Positions 17,234-25,904 of a DNA stretch of 64,000 nucleotides are shown piece after piece. Made by a program: the position numbers and the translations under genes. The stretch lies in contig JAQTXB010000015.1 in the NCBI GenBank assembly GCA_028688995.1, positions 1 to 64,000 of the forward strand, read 5' to 3'. The notes under the pieces are model-generated. The model had not been told where the DNA came from, did no database searches, and saw only the letters and a program-made list of their open reading frames with translations. This stretch comes from Aliarcobacter sp. (lineage in GTDB: Bacteria > Campylobacterota > Campylobacteria > Campylobacterales > Arcobacteraceae). The stretch's first letter is position 1; the number at the start of each line of letters is the position of its first letter.

Positions 17234-18566
17234 TTACTCTTTATTCGAAAAATATGATAAAGATTATTTTATAACAAATAAGATATTACCTATTTTTGAA
17301 AATGAAATAAGTATAAAAATTGCTGTTTGTAAAAGTTCAAACTTACAAACGATAAAAGAGGATTTTAATAAATTAATCACTTTTATTGAGATTGAAGAGC
17401 TAGAACTTTTTTTTCTTTTAAGTCATATTGATACAAAAATTTTATTATATTCCTTTGCTTTTAAAGCAATTTGTCAAAATAGTTTTGAGAAATATATAGA
17501 TAAATTTTTAGAAGAGTTACTTGCGTTTTCAATAAATCTAAGAGCAAGTGACATTCATATTGAACAATATAAAGATTTGGTTTTATTTAAATTCAGAATT
17601 GATGGAAGATTAAAAAGTTTTTTTGCATTTAGAAGTGATTTTTTTAAGTTAATTTCATCTTACATTAAATTGATTTCAAATTTAGATATGACTCAGGTTC
17701 GTCTTCCATTAGATGGTCGATTTTCTTTAAATATAAAGAATAGAACTTATGATTTTAGAATCTCAACTATGCCAACCCTTGAAGCTGAATCTATAGTTTT
17801 AAGAATTTTAGATAATAAAAATATAGATAAAAATCTTCAAACTTTAGGTCTATCACTAAACTTACTTGAAATTTTAAATCAAACACTAAAATTAACCCAA
17901 GGTTTGATTTTAATTTCAGGACCTACAGGAAGTGGAAAAACTACAACTTTATATTCAATTTTACAAGAGCTAAATTGTGAAGAAAAAAAGATAATTACTG
18001 TTGAAGACCCAATTGAATATAAAATTGATTCAATTTGTCAAATTCCAATAAACTCTAAAATTGGTCTTAGTTTTGAACTTGTATTAAAAAACATTCTTCG
18101 TCAAGATCCTGATATTATTTTCATTGGAGAAATTAGGGATAAATTCTCTTTAGATATTGCTTTGCAAGCTTCTTTGACTGGACATTTAGTGATTGCAAGT
18201 ATTCATGCTAATAGTGCTGTTGAGACGATTTTACGGCTTATAGATTTACAAGCTGACCCATTCTTAATCTCAAGTACTTTAAAACTTGTAATGGCTCAAC
18301 GATTGGTTTTGAATTATTGTAAATTTTGTGCTGCACTTGGATGTGAAAAGTGTAACTATACAAAATATTATGATAGGTCAACAATTGCAGAAATTTTAAA
18401 GGTAGATGAAAAAATATCCTCAATGATTTTTAGAAAATCAGATATAAATGAATTGAAGAATTATCTTGCAAAAATTGATTTTAAAACCATTTTAGATGAT
18501 GGAAAACAAAAAGTAGAACAAAACCAAACTTCCCTTGAAGAAGTTTATAAAGTTGCTAGTTTTTAA
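17205..18566 (+). CDS. GspE/PilB-type secretion ATPase (CtsE-like)
   Basis: This 453-aa hexameric motor ATPase powers assembly of the type II/type IV pilus-like machine. The T2SSE domain has Walker A GPTGSGKTTT (near residue 245), Asp box DPDIIFIGEIRD and His box GHLVIASIHAN. An N-terminal NTD is shortened relative to classic GspE. A Cys4 zinc-binding loop CKFC-x4-CEKC typical of GspE/PilB is present near 370. Start ATG 17205 overlaps the preceding gene by 29 bases. Neighbours suggest DNA uptake rather than protein export. Confidence 0.92.
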   Translation: MKTILKTLIDYSLFEKYDKDYFITNKILPIFENEISIKIAVCKSSNLQTIKEDFNKLITFIEIEELELFFLLSHIDTKILLYSFAFKAICQNSFEKYIDKFLEELLAFSINLRASDIHIEQYKDLVLFKFRIDGRLKSFFAFRSDFFKLISSYIKLISNLDMTQVRLPLDGRFSLNIKNRTYDFRISTMPTLEAESIVLRILDNKNIDKNLQTLGLSLNLLEILNQTLKLTQGLILISGPTGSGKTTTLYSILQELNCEEKKIITVEDPIEYKIDSICQIPINSKIGLSFELVLKNILRQDPDIIFIGEIRDKFSLDIALQASLTGHLVIASIHANSAVETILRLIDLQADPFLISSTLKLVMAQRLVLNYCKFCAALGCEKCNYTKYYDRSTIAEILKVDEKISSMIFRKSDINELKNYLAKIDFKTILDDGKQKVEQNQTSLEEVYKVASF

Positions 18567-19756
18567 TGAAAAGATATAAAATAAAGTATCAAGATAAAAG
18601 TGAAATAAAAGAGCTAATTCTAGAAACAAAAAATCTAGCAAATGAAATTTTACCTTCAAATATAATAGAAATTAATGAGTTTAAAAAACATTTAGATTTT
18701 AAACTTTTTAGAAAAAAAAGATTAAATGATAAAAAACTAAACCTACTTTTTTATGAATTAAATCTGATGCTTCAAGCAAATTTAAATATTAGTGATGCCC
18801 TTGATATTTTAATTAAAAATAAAAAAGATAGAAATATTTTAGAATTTTTAGAAGTTGTAAAATATAGTTTTTCAACTGGAAAAGAAATAAATGAAAATTT
18901 AAACGATTTTAAAATAAATTATCTAATTCCAGCTTTTTTAAAAATATCCCAAGATAGAGGAAATATTGCTTTAAACATCAAAGCTTTGAGTAGTTTATTA
19001 ATTGAAAATAGTGAGATAAAAAAAGCTTTTATAAAAGCAATGGCTTACCCTTTTGTTTTAATTATCTCATTTATTTTTTCTTTAATATCAATTTTTATTT
19101 TTGTTATTCCAAAGTTCCAAATGATTTTTTCTCAAACAACGACTGAACTTCCTTTTGCAACCAAATTGTTACTAAAGACACAATATGTTTTTGAAAATTA
19201 TTCCTTAATTATTCTTTTTATATTTTTAGGATTATTTATTATTTTTAGTTATTTATATATGAGAAATAGCCATTTTACTTACTTCTTAGAGAAAATTCTT
19301 ATCACAAAAATATTTCTAATTAAAGATATATATTTAAATATGCAGCTATATAAACTTTTTTTAATTATAGATATTATGTTGAAATCAAATTATGAATTTC
19401 ATAAAGCTTTCATTTCTTCAAAAATTTTATTAAAAAACAAATATCTATTGGATAAAATATCTATAATTGATAATTCATTGCAAAATGGAAAAAGTATCAA
19501 TGACTCTTTTTTAGAAATACAAATATTCGATGATATAGTTTTAAATCTTATAAATACAGGGGAAGTTTCAAACTCTTTGGGTATTACAATAGATGAAATA
19601 AAAAAGATTTACAAAAATAGATTTAATGATAAAATGAATTTACTAACATCGCTGATACAACCAATATTTTTGATTGTTATTATGGGTTTAATACTTTGGA
19701 TTGTGTTAGGAATTTTTATGCCCATTTGGGATATGGGAAATATGATAAAAGTTTGA
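18566..19756 (+). CDS. GspF/PilC-type inner-membrane platform protein (CtsF-like)
   Basis: The 396-aa protein has the two repeated T2SSF domains (roughly residues 60-180 and 265-385) and three membrane segments (about 155-178, 210-230, 365-390), which is the GspF/PilC layout. The segments FYELNLMLQANLNISDAL and FLIIDIMLKSNYEF are the repeated helical motifs. Its ATG overlaps the stop of the ATPase gene (TAATG). No pseudopilin or secretin gene is next to it, so these must lie elsewhere. Confidence 0.9.
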   Translation: MKRYKIKYQDKSEIKELILETKNLANEILPSNIIEINEFKKHLDFKLFRKKRLNDKKLNLLFYELNLMLQANLNISDALDILIKNKKDRNILEFLEVVKYSFSTGKEINENLNDFKINYLIPAFLKISQDRGNIALNIKALSSLLIENSEIKKAFIKAMAYPFVLIISFIFSLISIFIFVIPKFQMIFSQTTTELPFATKLLLKTQYVFENYSLIILFIFLGLFIIFSYLYMRNSHFTYFLEKILITKIFLIKDIYLNMQLYKLFLIIDIMLKSNYEFHKAFISSKILLKNKYLLDKISIIDNSLQNGKSINDSFLEIQIFDDIVLNLINTGEVSNSLGITIDEIKKIYKNRFNDKMNLLTSLIQPIFLIVIMGLILWIVLGIFMPIWDMGNMIKV

Positions 19757-19769
19757 AAGAGGAGTTACT

Positions 19770-20723
19770 TTGATTAACTGTTACATCAAAAAAGGAAATA
19801 GACTTAATGTTATTGAAGGAATAGAATTTCTAGAGAGTAACGAAGATAAAAATAGTGTAATTTGGATAGATATGCTTCTTCCAACGCTAGAAGAGATTAG
19901 AGCAGTTGAAACTATGTTTGATATGCAATTTCCTACAAAACAAGAAACAGAAGAGATTGAGCTGAGTTCTAGATATTGGGAAGAAAATAATAGAATAGAG
20001 ATAAATAGTTACTTTTTGATAAATGATAATAAATCTGCTTTCAATGAAACGGTTTCATTCATTTTACAAGGAACACTTTTAATTTCTGTTAGATATAAAA
20101 AATTAGAAACATTTAATACTTTTACAAAAAAACTTTTGATTTCACCTCGTGAGTTTAAAACAGGTTATTCAATTTTTTGTCAAATTATTGATATTAGAAT
20201 TGATGCTGATGCGGATACAATTGAGAATTTATCAAAAGAGATAACAAAAATTAGAAAACACGTATTTACAGATTATTCAAATGATGATGAAGAAATTCTT
20301 GAAAAAATTTCTACATTTGAAGATTTAAATATGAAAATTAGAGAAAATTTAACGGATAAACAAAGAATATTAAATTCACTTTTAAAATCACAAAAATTTG
20401 TGGATGATAAACATGAATTACCAATCATGCTAAAAGATATTAAGTCACTGATTGACCATACAAATTTTAATTTTGAAAGACTTGATTATTTACAAAATAT
20501 CTTTATTGGTATTTTAAGTATTGAGCAAAATAAGGTTATAAAAATATTTACAATTGTAAATGTAATTTTCCTTCCACCAACACTGATTGCTAGTATTTAT
20601 GGAATGAACTTTGATCTTATACCTGAATTACATTGGGAATATGGATATGTAATATCTATTATACTTATGGTAATTTCATCAATTACACCAATCTTGATTT
20701 TTAAGAAAAAAGGTTGGATTTAA
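19770..20723 (+). CDS. corA: CorA-family Mg2+/Co2+ transporter
   Basis: The 317-aa protein ends with two membrane helices and carries the selectivity motif GMN (YGMNFDLIPEL, near residue 280), then the short periplasmic loop and final helix with a lysine-rich C-terminus. The N-terminal cytoplasmic funnel domain is acidic. Start is TTG 19770 with GAGGAG six bases before it. Membrane channel for divalent cations; ion preference is not evident from sequence. Confidence 0.92.
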   Translation: MINCYIKKGNRLNVIEGIEFLESNEDKNSVIWIDMLLPTLEEIRAVETMFDMQFPTKQETEEIELSSRYWEENNRIEINSYFLINDNKSAFNETVSFILQGTLLISVRYKKLETFNTFTKKLLISPREFKTGYSIFCQIIDIRIDADADTIENLSKEITKIRKHVFTDYSNDDEEILEKISTFEDLNMKIRENLTDKQRILNSLLKSQKFVDDKHELPIMLKDIKSLIDHTNFNFERLDYLQNIFIGILSIEQNKVIKIFTIVNVIFLPPTLIASIYGMNFDLIPELHWEYGYVISIILMVISSITPILIFKKKGWI

Positions 20724-20762
20724 TATTAGAAATAATATAAAAATTTAAAGGATAAATAATTA

Positions 20763-21335
20763 ATGAGCAGTGAAATAGAGTTTGAAAATGCTATAAAAAA
20801 AATGTTAGAGCATGTTGGAGAAGATATAAATAGAGAAGGTTTAGTTGATACTCCAAAAAGAGTAAGAAAAGCTTATGAGTTTATGTGTAGTGGATATAAA
20901 CAAGACCCAAAAGAGATAATTGAAAAGGCGCTTTTTACATCTACAAATGATGAAATGGTTGTTGTAAAAGATATAGAGTTTTATTCTCAATGTGAACACC
21001 ATATGTTACCAATTATTGGAAAAGCACATGTTGCATATATTCCAAATGGAAAAGTTATTGGACTTTCTAAAATACCAAGAGTTGTTGACGTATTTGCAAG
21101 AAGATTACAAATTCAAGAACAATTAACTGAACAAATTTGTGATGCTTTAAATGAGCATTTAAAACCAAAAGGTGTTGCTGTTATGATTGATGCACGTCAT
21201 ATGTGTATGGAAATGAGAGGAGTTGAAAAGATTTGTTCAACTACTGTTACATCTGCTTTAAGAGGTCTTTTTAAATCTAATAAAACAACTAAAGATGAGT
21301 TTTTATCAATAGTTGCTCAATCACTACATAAATAA
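20763..21335 (+). CDS. folE: GTP cyclohydrolase I
   Basis: FolE opens GTP to dihydroneopterin triphosphate, the first step of folate (and queuosine precursor) synthesis. The Zn ligands are in SQCEHHMLP and [10 protein letters not shown], and [20 protein letters not shown] is the family core. Length of 190 aa is normal. Start ATG follows AAAGGAT. Confidence 0.97.
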   Translation: MSSEIEFENAIKKMLEHVGEDINREGLVDTPKRVRKAYEFMCSGYKQDPKEIIEKALFTSTNDEMVVVKDIEFYSQCEHHMLPIIGKAHVAYIPNGKVIGLSKIPRVVDVFARRLQIQEQLTEQICDALNEHLKPKGVAVMIDARHMCMEMRGVEKICSTTVTSALRGLFKSNKTTKDEFLSIVAQSLHK

Positions 21336-21359
21336 ATCAATAGAATTTCTATTGGTTTA
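21334..21359. terminator. bidirectional terminator between folE and the M23 peptidase gene
   Basis: AAATCAATAG-AATTT-CTATTGGTTT forms a 10-bp stem with one G-T pair between two convergent genes. Confidence 0.6.
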
Positions 21360-21360
21360 T

Positions 21361-22548
21361 TTAGAAAATATTTATTTCACTTCTATCTGTAGTTCTATCT
21401 AATTTTGTAGCTACATTTCTATTTTGATTTTTAATTTCATCTTGGAATTTTTTCTGGATAGTTTTAGTACTTGCTAAGAATAGATTTCTTTCTTTCATCT
21501 CTAATGTATCAACACTTGGTTTGTTAATAACTGTTAAAGGATCAATTGCAGTTCCATTTTTATATAAACCTAAATGCAAGTGGGGCCCTGAACTAAGTCC
21601 CGTATTCCCAACATATCCTATAAGCTCACCTTTTTTAACAGTTTTACCTTGTTTAATACCCCTTGCCCAATCACTTTGATGGGCATATAATGTTTTGTAT
21701 CCATTATTATGATTAATTATAGTAGTTTTCCCATAACCACCTTTTATTCCAGAAAATTCAATTCTTCCATCAGCAGCTGCAAATATTGTTCTTCCAACAG
21801 GTGCAGAAAAATCAGTTCCTAAATGGGCTCTAAATCTTTGTAAAACAGGATGCCATCGTTTGTTTGTAAATTCACTTGAAATTCTTGTAAATGATATTGG
21901 AATTTGGAAAAAATAGGATTTTGTAAAACCAGTTCCTTTTTCATCATAATATTTATCATCTTTTGAATTTTTAAATCTAAAATAAGATGTACCATCAATT
22001 TGAACCATTGCAGCTTTTAAATCTGGCATTCCAAGTGGTTTTCCTAAATAAGCTTTTTGTGAGTATTCTAAAGCTATAAAATCACCTTTTTGCATTTTTC
22101 TAAAATTAACACCTTCTGTGAAAATTGATTTTATTAATGCAGCTAAAGTTACATCTCCTGTTGCTTTTGCAATATCATGGGATACAGATTCCGTAATTTC
22201 AATAGCAACAACTTCGGTGAATTCTGTATAGTTTATAGGAAGAGTTTGAAATTTATATTCATTTTTACTATCTTTATAAATGTGTAGTTGAATATCTTCT
22301 GAAATAGGAATCAAAACTTGATTTAATTTTCCATCATCATCGGTATATAAGTAATATCTTCCATCTGCAGATATCTCAGAGCATAATTCTTGATCTTCTT
22401 TTTCTAAATCAAAATAGAGCTTTTGAGAAATTTTGTATTTATCTAAAAAAGTTAGAAAAGTTTCTCCTCTTGGCCAAGTTAGTTCTTCTACTTGTGCGGA
22501 GTGCAGGAAGTTAAAAATAAAAATAATTGATAAAATAATTTTTTTCAT
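21361..22548 (-). CDS. M23 (LytM) peptidoglycan peptidase, Csd3-like
   Basis: This 395-aa protein has a signal peptide (about residues 1-17, IILSIIFIFNFLHSAQ), a Csd3-type N-terminal and OB-like region, and an M23 domain. The zinc ligands are visible: HLGTDFSAP (H-x3-D), and SSGPHLHLGLYK (HxH). In Helicobacter pylori Csd3/HdpA is a periplasmic D,D-endo- and carboxypeptidase that shapes the helical cell. It is divergent from an L,D-transpeptidase/carboxypeptidase-like gene that acts on the same substrate. Assignment to Csd3 rather than Csd1/2 is based on length and N-terminal layout. Confidence 0.85.
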   Translation of the reverse strand: MKKIILSIIFIFNFLHSAQVEELTWPRGETFLTFLDKYKISQKLYFDLEKEDQELCSEISADGRYYLYTDDDGKLNQVLIPISEDIQLHIYKDSKNEYKFQTLPINYTEFTEVVAIEITESVSHDIAKATGDVTLAALIKSIFTEGVNFRKMQKGDFIALEYSQKAYLGKPLGMPDLKAAMVQIDGTSYFRFKNSKDDKYYDEKGTGFTKSYFFQIPISFTRISSEFTNKRWHPVLQRFRAHLGTDFSAPVGRTIFAAADGRIEFSGIKGGYGKTTIINHNNGYKTLYAHQSDWARGIKQGKTVKKGELIGYVGNTGLSSGPHLHLGLYKNGTAIDPLTVINKPSVDTLEMKERNLFLASTKTIQKKFQDEIKNQNRNVATKLDRTTDRSEINIF

Positions 22549-22587
22549 AGTATGTTCACTTTTTTATTAAATAATTAGGGCAAACAT

Positions 22588-22593
22588 TATACA
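22588..22593 (+). promoter_or_regulatory. -10 box for the YkuD gene
   Basis: TATACA lies 35 bases before the TTG start at 22628, within the 79-bp divergent spacer. Confidence 0.4.
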
Positions 22594-22627
22594 ATGGCGC
22601 AACTTAAAGATTAACATGGAGGAATAA

Positions 22628-23587
22628 TTGTTTAGATTTATAGTTTTTTTAGTACTAACTTTAAATATATATGCACAAGATTTAGTTACATTATATAGAT
22701 ATGAGGGTATTAATTCAGTAGAAAAAGAGATTGAAAATAGATTAAAAGATATAAAATATTGGCAAGATTATTTTAAAGATAAAAATGTTGATTTTGGTTA
22801 TTACGAATTTAAAAAATTTGTATTAGTTGCACAAAAAGAGCAAGCTGAGATTGCACTTTATGAAAAAAATGGTAATGATTATAAATTAATATTAAGAAAT
22901 AGTGTAATTGTAGGTGAAAATCAAGGTGACAAATATACAGAAGGTGATAAAAAAACTCCAGAAGGTGCCTATGAATTGTTAGAAAAAAAAGTGGGTGTAG
23001 ACAGTTTTTATGGACCTTTTGCATTAGTAACTTCTTATCCAAACGTATTTGATCAAAGTTTAGATAAAAAAGGTTCAGGAATTTGGATTCATGGAATGCC
23101 TTTTAATGCTGATAGAGAAAAATTTACAAAAGGATGCATTGCTTTAAATAACAGTGATCTTGAAAATTTAGAAAAGAGTATTGATTTAAGTAAAACTGTA
23201 TTACTTACTTTAGATAATAATTTTAGAAAAGCAACAAAAGAAGATATGGTTACGATTCTTTCAACAATTTATAAATGGAAAGATGCTTGGAAATACTCTA
23301 ATATTGAGGAGTATTTATCATATTATTCAAATGATTTTAAAAGAGCAGATAAAACTGGTTTTGATCTGTTTTCAGAACAAAAAAGATCAATATTTTCTAA
23401 AAATGAACAAAAAACTATAAAATTCTCAAACATAGATATATCTCCTTATCCAAATTCATTAGGAAAAAATATGTATAAAGTTTTAATGGATGAAGAATAC
23501 TTAAGTCCTGCTGTTAGATTTAATGGAAAAAAAGAGTTGTTTTTAGAAATAGTAAATAACCAAGTAAAAATTCTCTCAGAGGATTAA
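22628..23587 (+). CDS. YkuD-domain peptidoglycan peptidase, Pgp2/Csd6-like
   Basis: The 319-aa secreted protein has a short signal peptide (FRFIVFLVLTLNIYA), a YkuD domain with the catalytic HGMP...SerThr-rich KGCIALNN (Cys near residue 170), and a C-terminal NTF2-like domain (about 215-319, YKWKDAWKYSNIEEYLSYYS). In Campylobacter (Pgp2) and Helicobacter (Csd6) this architecture is an L,D-carboxypeptidase that trims tetrapeptides to tripeptides for helical shape. Start is TTG with GGAGGA upstream. It faces the Csd3-like gene. Confidence 0.85.
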   Translation: MFRFIVFLVLTLNIYAQDLVTLYRYEGINSVEKEIENRLKDIKYWQDYFKDKNVDFGYYEFKKFVLVAQKEQAEIALYEKNGNDYKLILRNSVIVGENQGDKYTEGDKKTPEGAYELLEKKVGVDSFYGPFALVTSYPNVFDQSLDKKGSGIWIHGMPFNADREKFTKGCIALNNSDLENLEKSIDLSKTVLLTLDNNFRKATKEDMVTILSTIYKWKDAWKYSNIEEYLSYYSNDFKRADKTGFDLFSEQKRSIFSKNEQKTIKFSNIDISPYPNSLGKNMYKVLMDEEYLSPAVRFNGKKELFLEIVNNQVKILSED

Positions 23588-23610
23588 AATAAAATTTAAC
23601 TCTTTTTAGA

Positions 23611-23616
23611 TATAAT
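23611..23616 (+). promoter_or_regulatory. -10 box for purL
   Basis: TATAAT lies 36 bases before the purL ATG. Confidence 0.55.
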
Positions 23617-23651
23617 CGCCTTAACTTAACAACCATATTTTAAGGCGAAAG

Positions 23652-25865
23652 ATGCAAAAACAAGAGATGAACCTTCAAGAGATAGCACTTGCTCACTCTT
23701 TAACACTTGAAGAATTTGAAAATATCAAAGAAATTTTAGGAAGAGAACCAAACTATGTAGAAATTGGTATCTTCTCTGCTATGTGGTCTGAGCATTGCTC
23801 ATATAAATCAAGTAAAAAATATTTAAATGGTTTCCCAACAAAAGCTCCTTGGGTTATTCAAGGTCCAGGTGAAAATGCTGGTGTTATAGACATTGGTGAT
23901 GGATATGCTGCTGTGTTTAAAATGGAATCACATAATCATCCAAGTTTTATTGAACCTTATCAAGGTGCAGCAACTGGTGTTGGAGGAATTTTAAGGGACG
24001 TATTTACAATGGGTGCACGGCCAATTGCAAATATGAACTCAATTAGATTTGCTTCAATTGAAGGGAATAGTGAAACTGCACAAAAACATAGATTTCTTTT
24101 AAGAGGTGTTGTTGCTGGTATTGGTGGATATGGTAACTGTATGGGAGTTCCTACTATTGGTGGAGAAACTACATTTGAAGAGTGTTATGCTGGAAATAAT
24201 CTTGTAAATGCATTTACTTTAGGACTAGCTAAAGCTGATGAAATTTTTTATGGAAAAGCAGAAGGTATTGGTAACCCAGTAATGTATGTTGGGAGTAAAA
24301 CAGGACGAGATGGTTTAGGTGGTGCAGTAATGTCAAGTGCTGCATTTACAGAAGATTCAGAATCAAAAAGACCTACTGTTCAAGTTGGAGATCCATTTAC
24401 TGAAAAATTACTTTTAGAAGCTTGTTTAGAGTTATTTAAAACAGATTTAATTGTTGGTATTCAAGATATGGGTGCTGCTGGACTTACTTCTTCTTCTTTT
24501 GAGATGGCTGGACGTTCTGGTTCAGGGATGATTATGCATTTAGATAAAGTTCCAGCTAGAGAAGAGGGAATGACTCCTTATGACTTTATGCTTTCTGAAT
24601 CACAAGAAAGAATGCTTATTTGTGCTAAAAAAGGTTGTGAACAAGCAATTATCGACATTTTTGAAAAATGGGAATTAGATGTTGCTGTTATTGGTGAAGT
24701 AACTGCAACAGGGAATATGGAACTATTCTGGCATGGTGAAAAATGTGCAGAAGTTCCAGTTCAACCAGTTTCTGAACAAGCTCCAGTTTTAGATAGACCA
24801 ACAAAAAAACCAGCTTATTTAGATGGAATTGAAAATATCTCTTTAGATAAAGAGATTTCAAATCAAGCTGCTTTTGATGATTTATTTTCTGATATGGAAG
24901 TTGTTGATAAATCTTGGGTTTATTCTCAATATGATTCAATGGTTCAAACAAATACAATCAAAGGTCCAGGAAAACTTGATGGTTCTTCAATTAGAATCAA
25001 AGAGACAGGAAAAGCATTATCTATGAGTGCTGATTGTAACACTAGACTTTGTTATATTAACCCAGAATTAGGAGCAGCAGCTGCTGTTATGGAATCTGGA
25101 AGAAATGTTGCAATGACTGGTGCAGTTCCAAAAGCAATTACAGATTGTTTAAATTTTGGAAATCCTACAAATCCAGAAGTTATGTGGCAATTTGCAGCTT
25201 CTTGTGAAGGTATCAAACAAGCTTGTAGAGAGTTAAATACTCCTGTTATTGGTGGAAATGTATCTTTATACAATGAAACAAATGGCGTAGGAGTTTTCCC
25301 AACACCTTCAATTGCAATGGTTGGAGTAAATGAAGATGCAAATAAAGTATTACCATCTTGTGTTCAAGAGAATGGAAATATTTTATATATTTTAGGTGAA
25401 ACAAAATCAGAGTTTGGTGCATCACTTTATATGAAAAAAATGTATGGAAAAGTTGCTGGAATTCACCCAGAAGTAAATTTTGCAAAAGAGTTAGCTTTAT
25501 GGAATACAGTAATTGAAGCAAATAAACTTGGATTATTAAAATCTGCAAAAGATGTAAACGTTGGTGGTATTGCAATAAGTGCTGCTAAAATGGCAGTTGT
25601 AGGCAATATTGGAATTGAAATCTCTATTTCATTAAATGATTCAAAAGATATATTCTCTGAATCTTTAAGTAGAGCTATCGTTGAAGTAAGACCTGAAAAC
25701 TGTGAAGCATTTGAAAAAGTTGCAAAATCATTTAATATTGAGTGTTCAAAAATTGGTCAAGTTGGTGGAGATAAAATTTCTATCAATGATATTTATAAAG
25801 ATTTAGATAAAGCTAGTTTTGTTTATTTCAATAGATTCAAACAAGTAATTGAACAAGATTTATAA
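23652..25865 (+). CDS. purL: phosphoribosylformylglycinamidine synthase subunit PurL
   Basis: This is the small (737 aa) FGAM synthase that works with PurS and PurQ in purine synthesis. It has the two AIRS-type ATP-binding halves; the N-terminal [18 protein letters not shown] and [16 protein letters not shown] segments are diagnostic. The C-terminal GxxG pattern and [13 protein letters not shown] are also present. Its purQ and purS partners are not in the window; purH is 2 kb away, separated by the Amt-GGDEF gene. Confidence 0.97.
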   Translation: MQKQEMNLQEIALAHSLTLEEFENIKEILGREPNYVEIGIFSAMWSEHCSYKSSKKYLNGFPTKAPWVIQGPGENAGVIDIGDGYAAVFKMESHNHPSFIEPYQGAATGVGGILRDVFTMGARPIANMNSIRFASIEGNSETAQKHRFLLRGVVAGIGGYGNCMGVPTIGGETTFEECYAGNNLVNAFTLGLAKADEIFYGKAEGIGNPVMYVGSKTGRDGLGGAVMSSAAFTEDSESKRPTVQVGDPFTEKLLLEACLELFKTDLIVGIQDMGAAGLTSSSFEMAGRSGSGMIMHLDKVPAREEGMTPYDFMLSESQERMLICAKKGCEQAIIDIFEKWELDVAVIGEVTATGNMELFWHGEKCAEVPVQPVSEQAPVLDRPTKKPAYLDGIENISLDKEISNQAAFDDLFSDMEVVDKSWVYSQYDSMVQTNTIKGPGKLDGSSIRIKETGKALSMSADCNTRLCYINPELGAAAAVMESGRNVAMTGAVPKAITDCLNFGNPTNPEVMWQFAASCEGIKQACRELNTPVIGGNVSLYNETNGVGVFPTPSIAMVGVNEDANKVLPSCVQENGNILYILGETKSEFGASLYMKKMYGKVAGIHPEVNFAKELALWNTVIEANKLGLLKSAKDVNVGGIAISAAKMAVVGNIGIEISISLNDSKDIFSESLSRAIVEVRPENCEAFEKVAKSFNIECSKIGQVGGDKISINDIYKDLDKASFVYFNRFKQVIEQDL

Positions 25866-25874
25866 TAAATAAAA

Positions 25875-25904
25875 TCTATTAGGAGAGTAAAATTTCCTAA
25901 TAGA
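25875..25904. terminator. bidirectional terminator between purL and the Amt-GGDEF gene
   Basis: TCTATTAGGA and TCCTAATAGA form a perfect 10-bp stem. It overlaps the Amt-GGDEF stop codon and has A/T runs on both sides. Confidence 0.7.
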
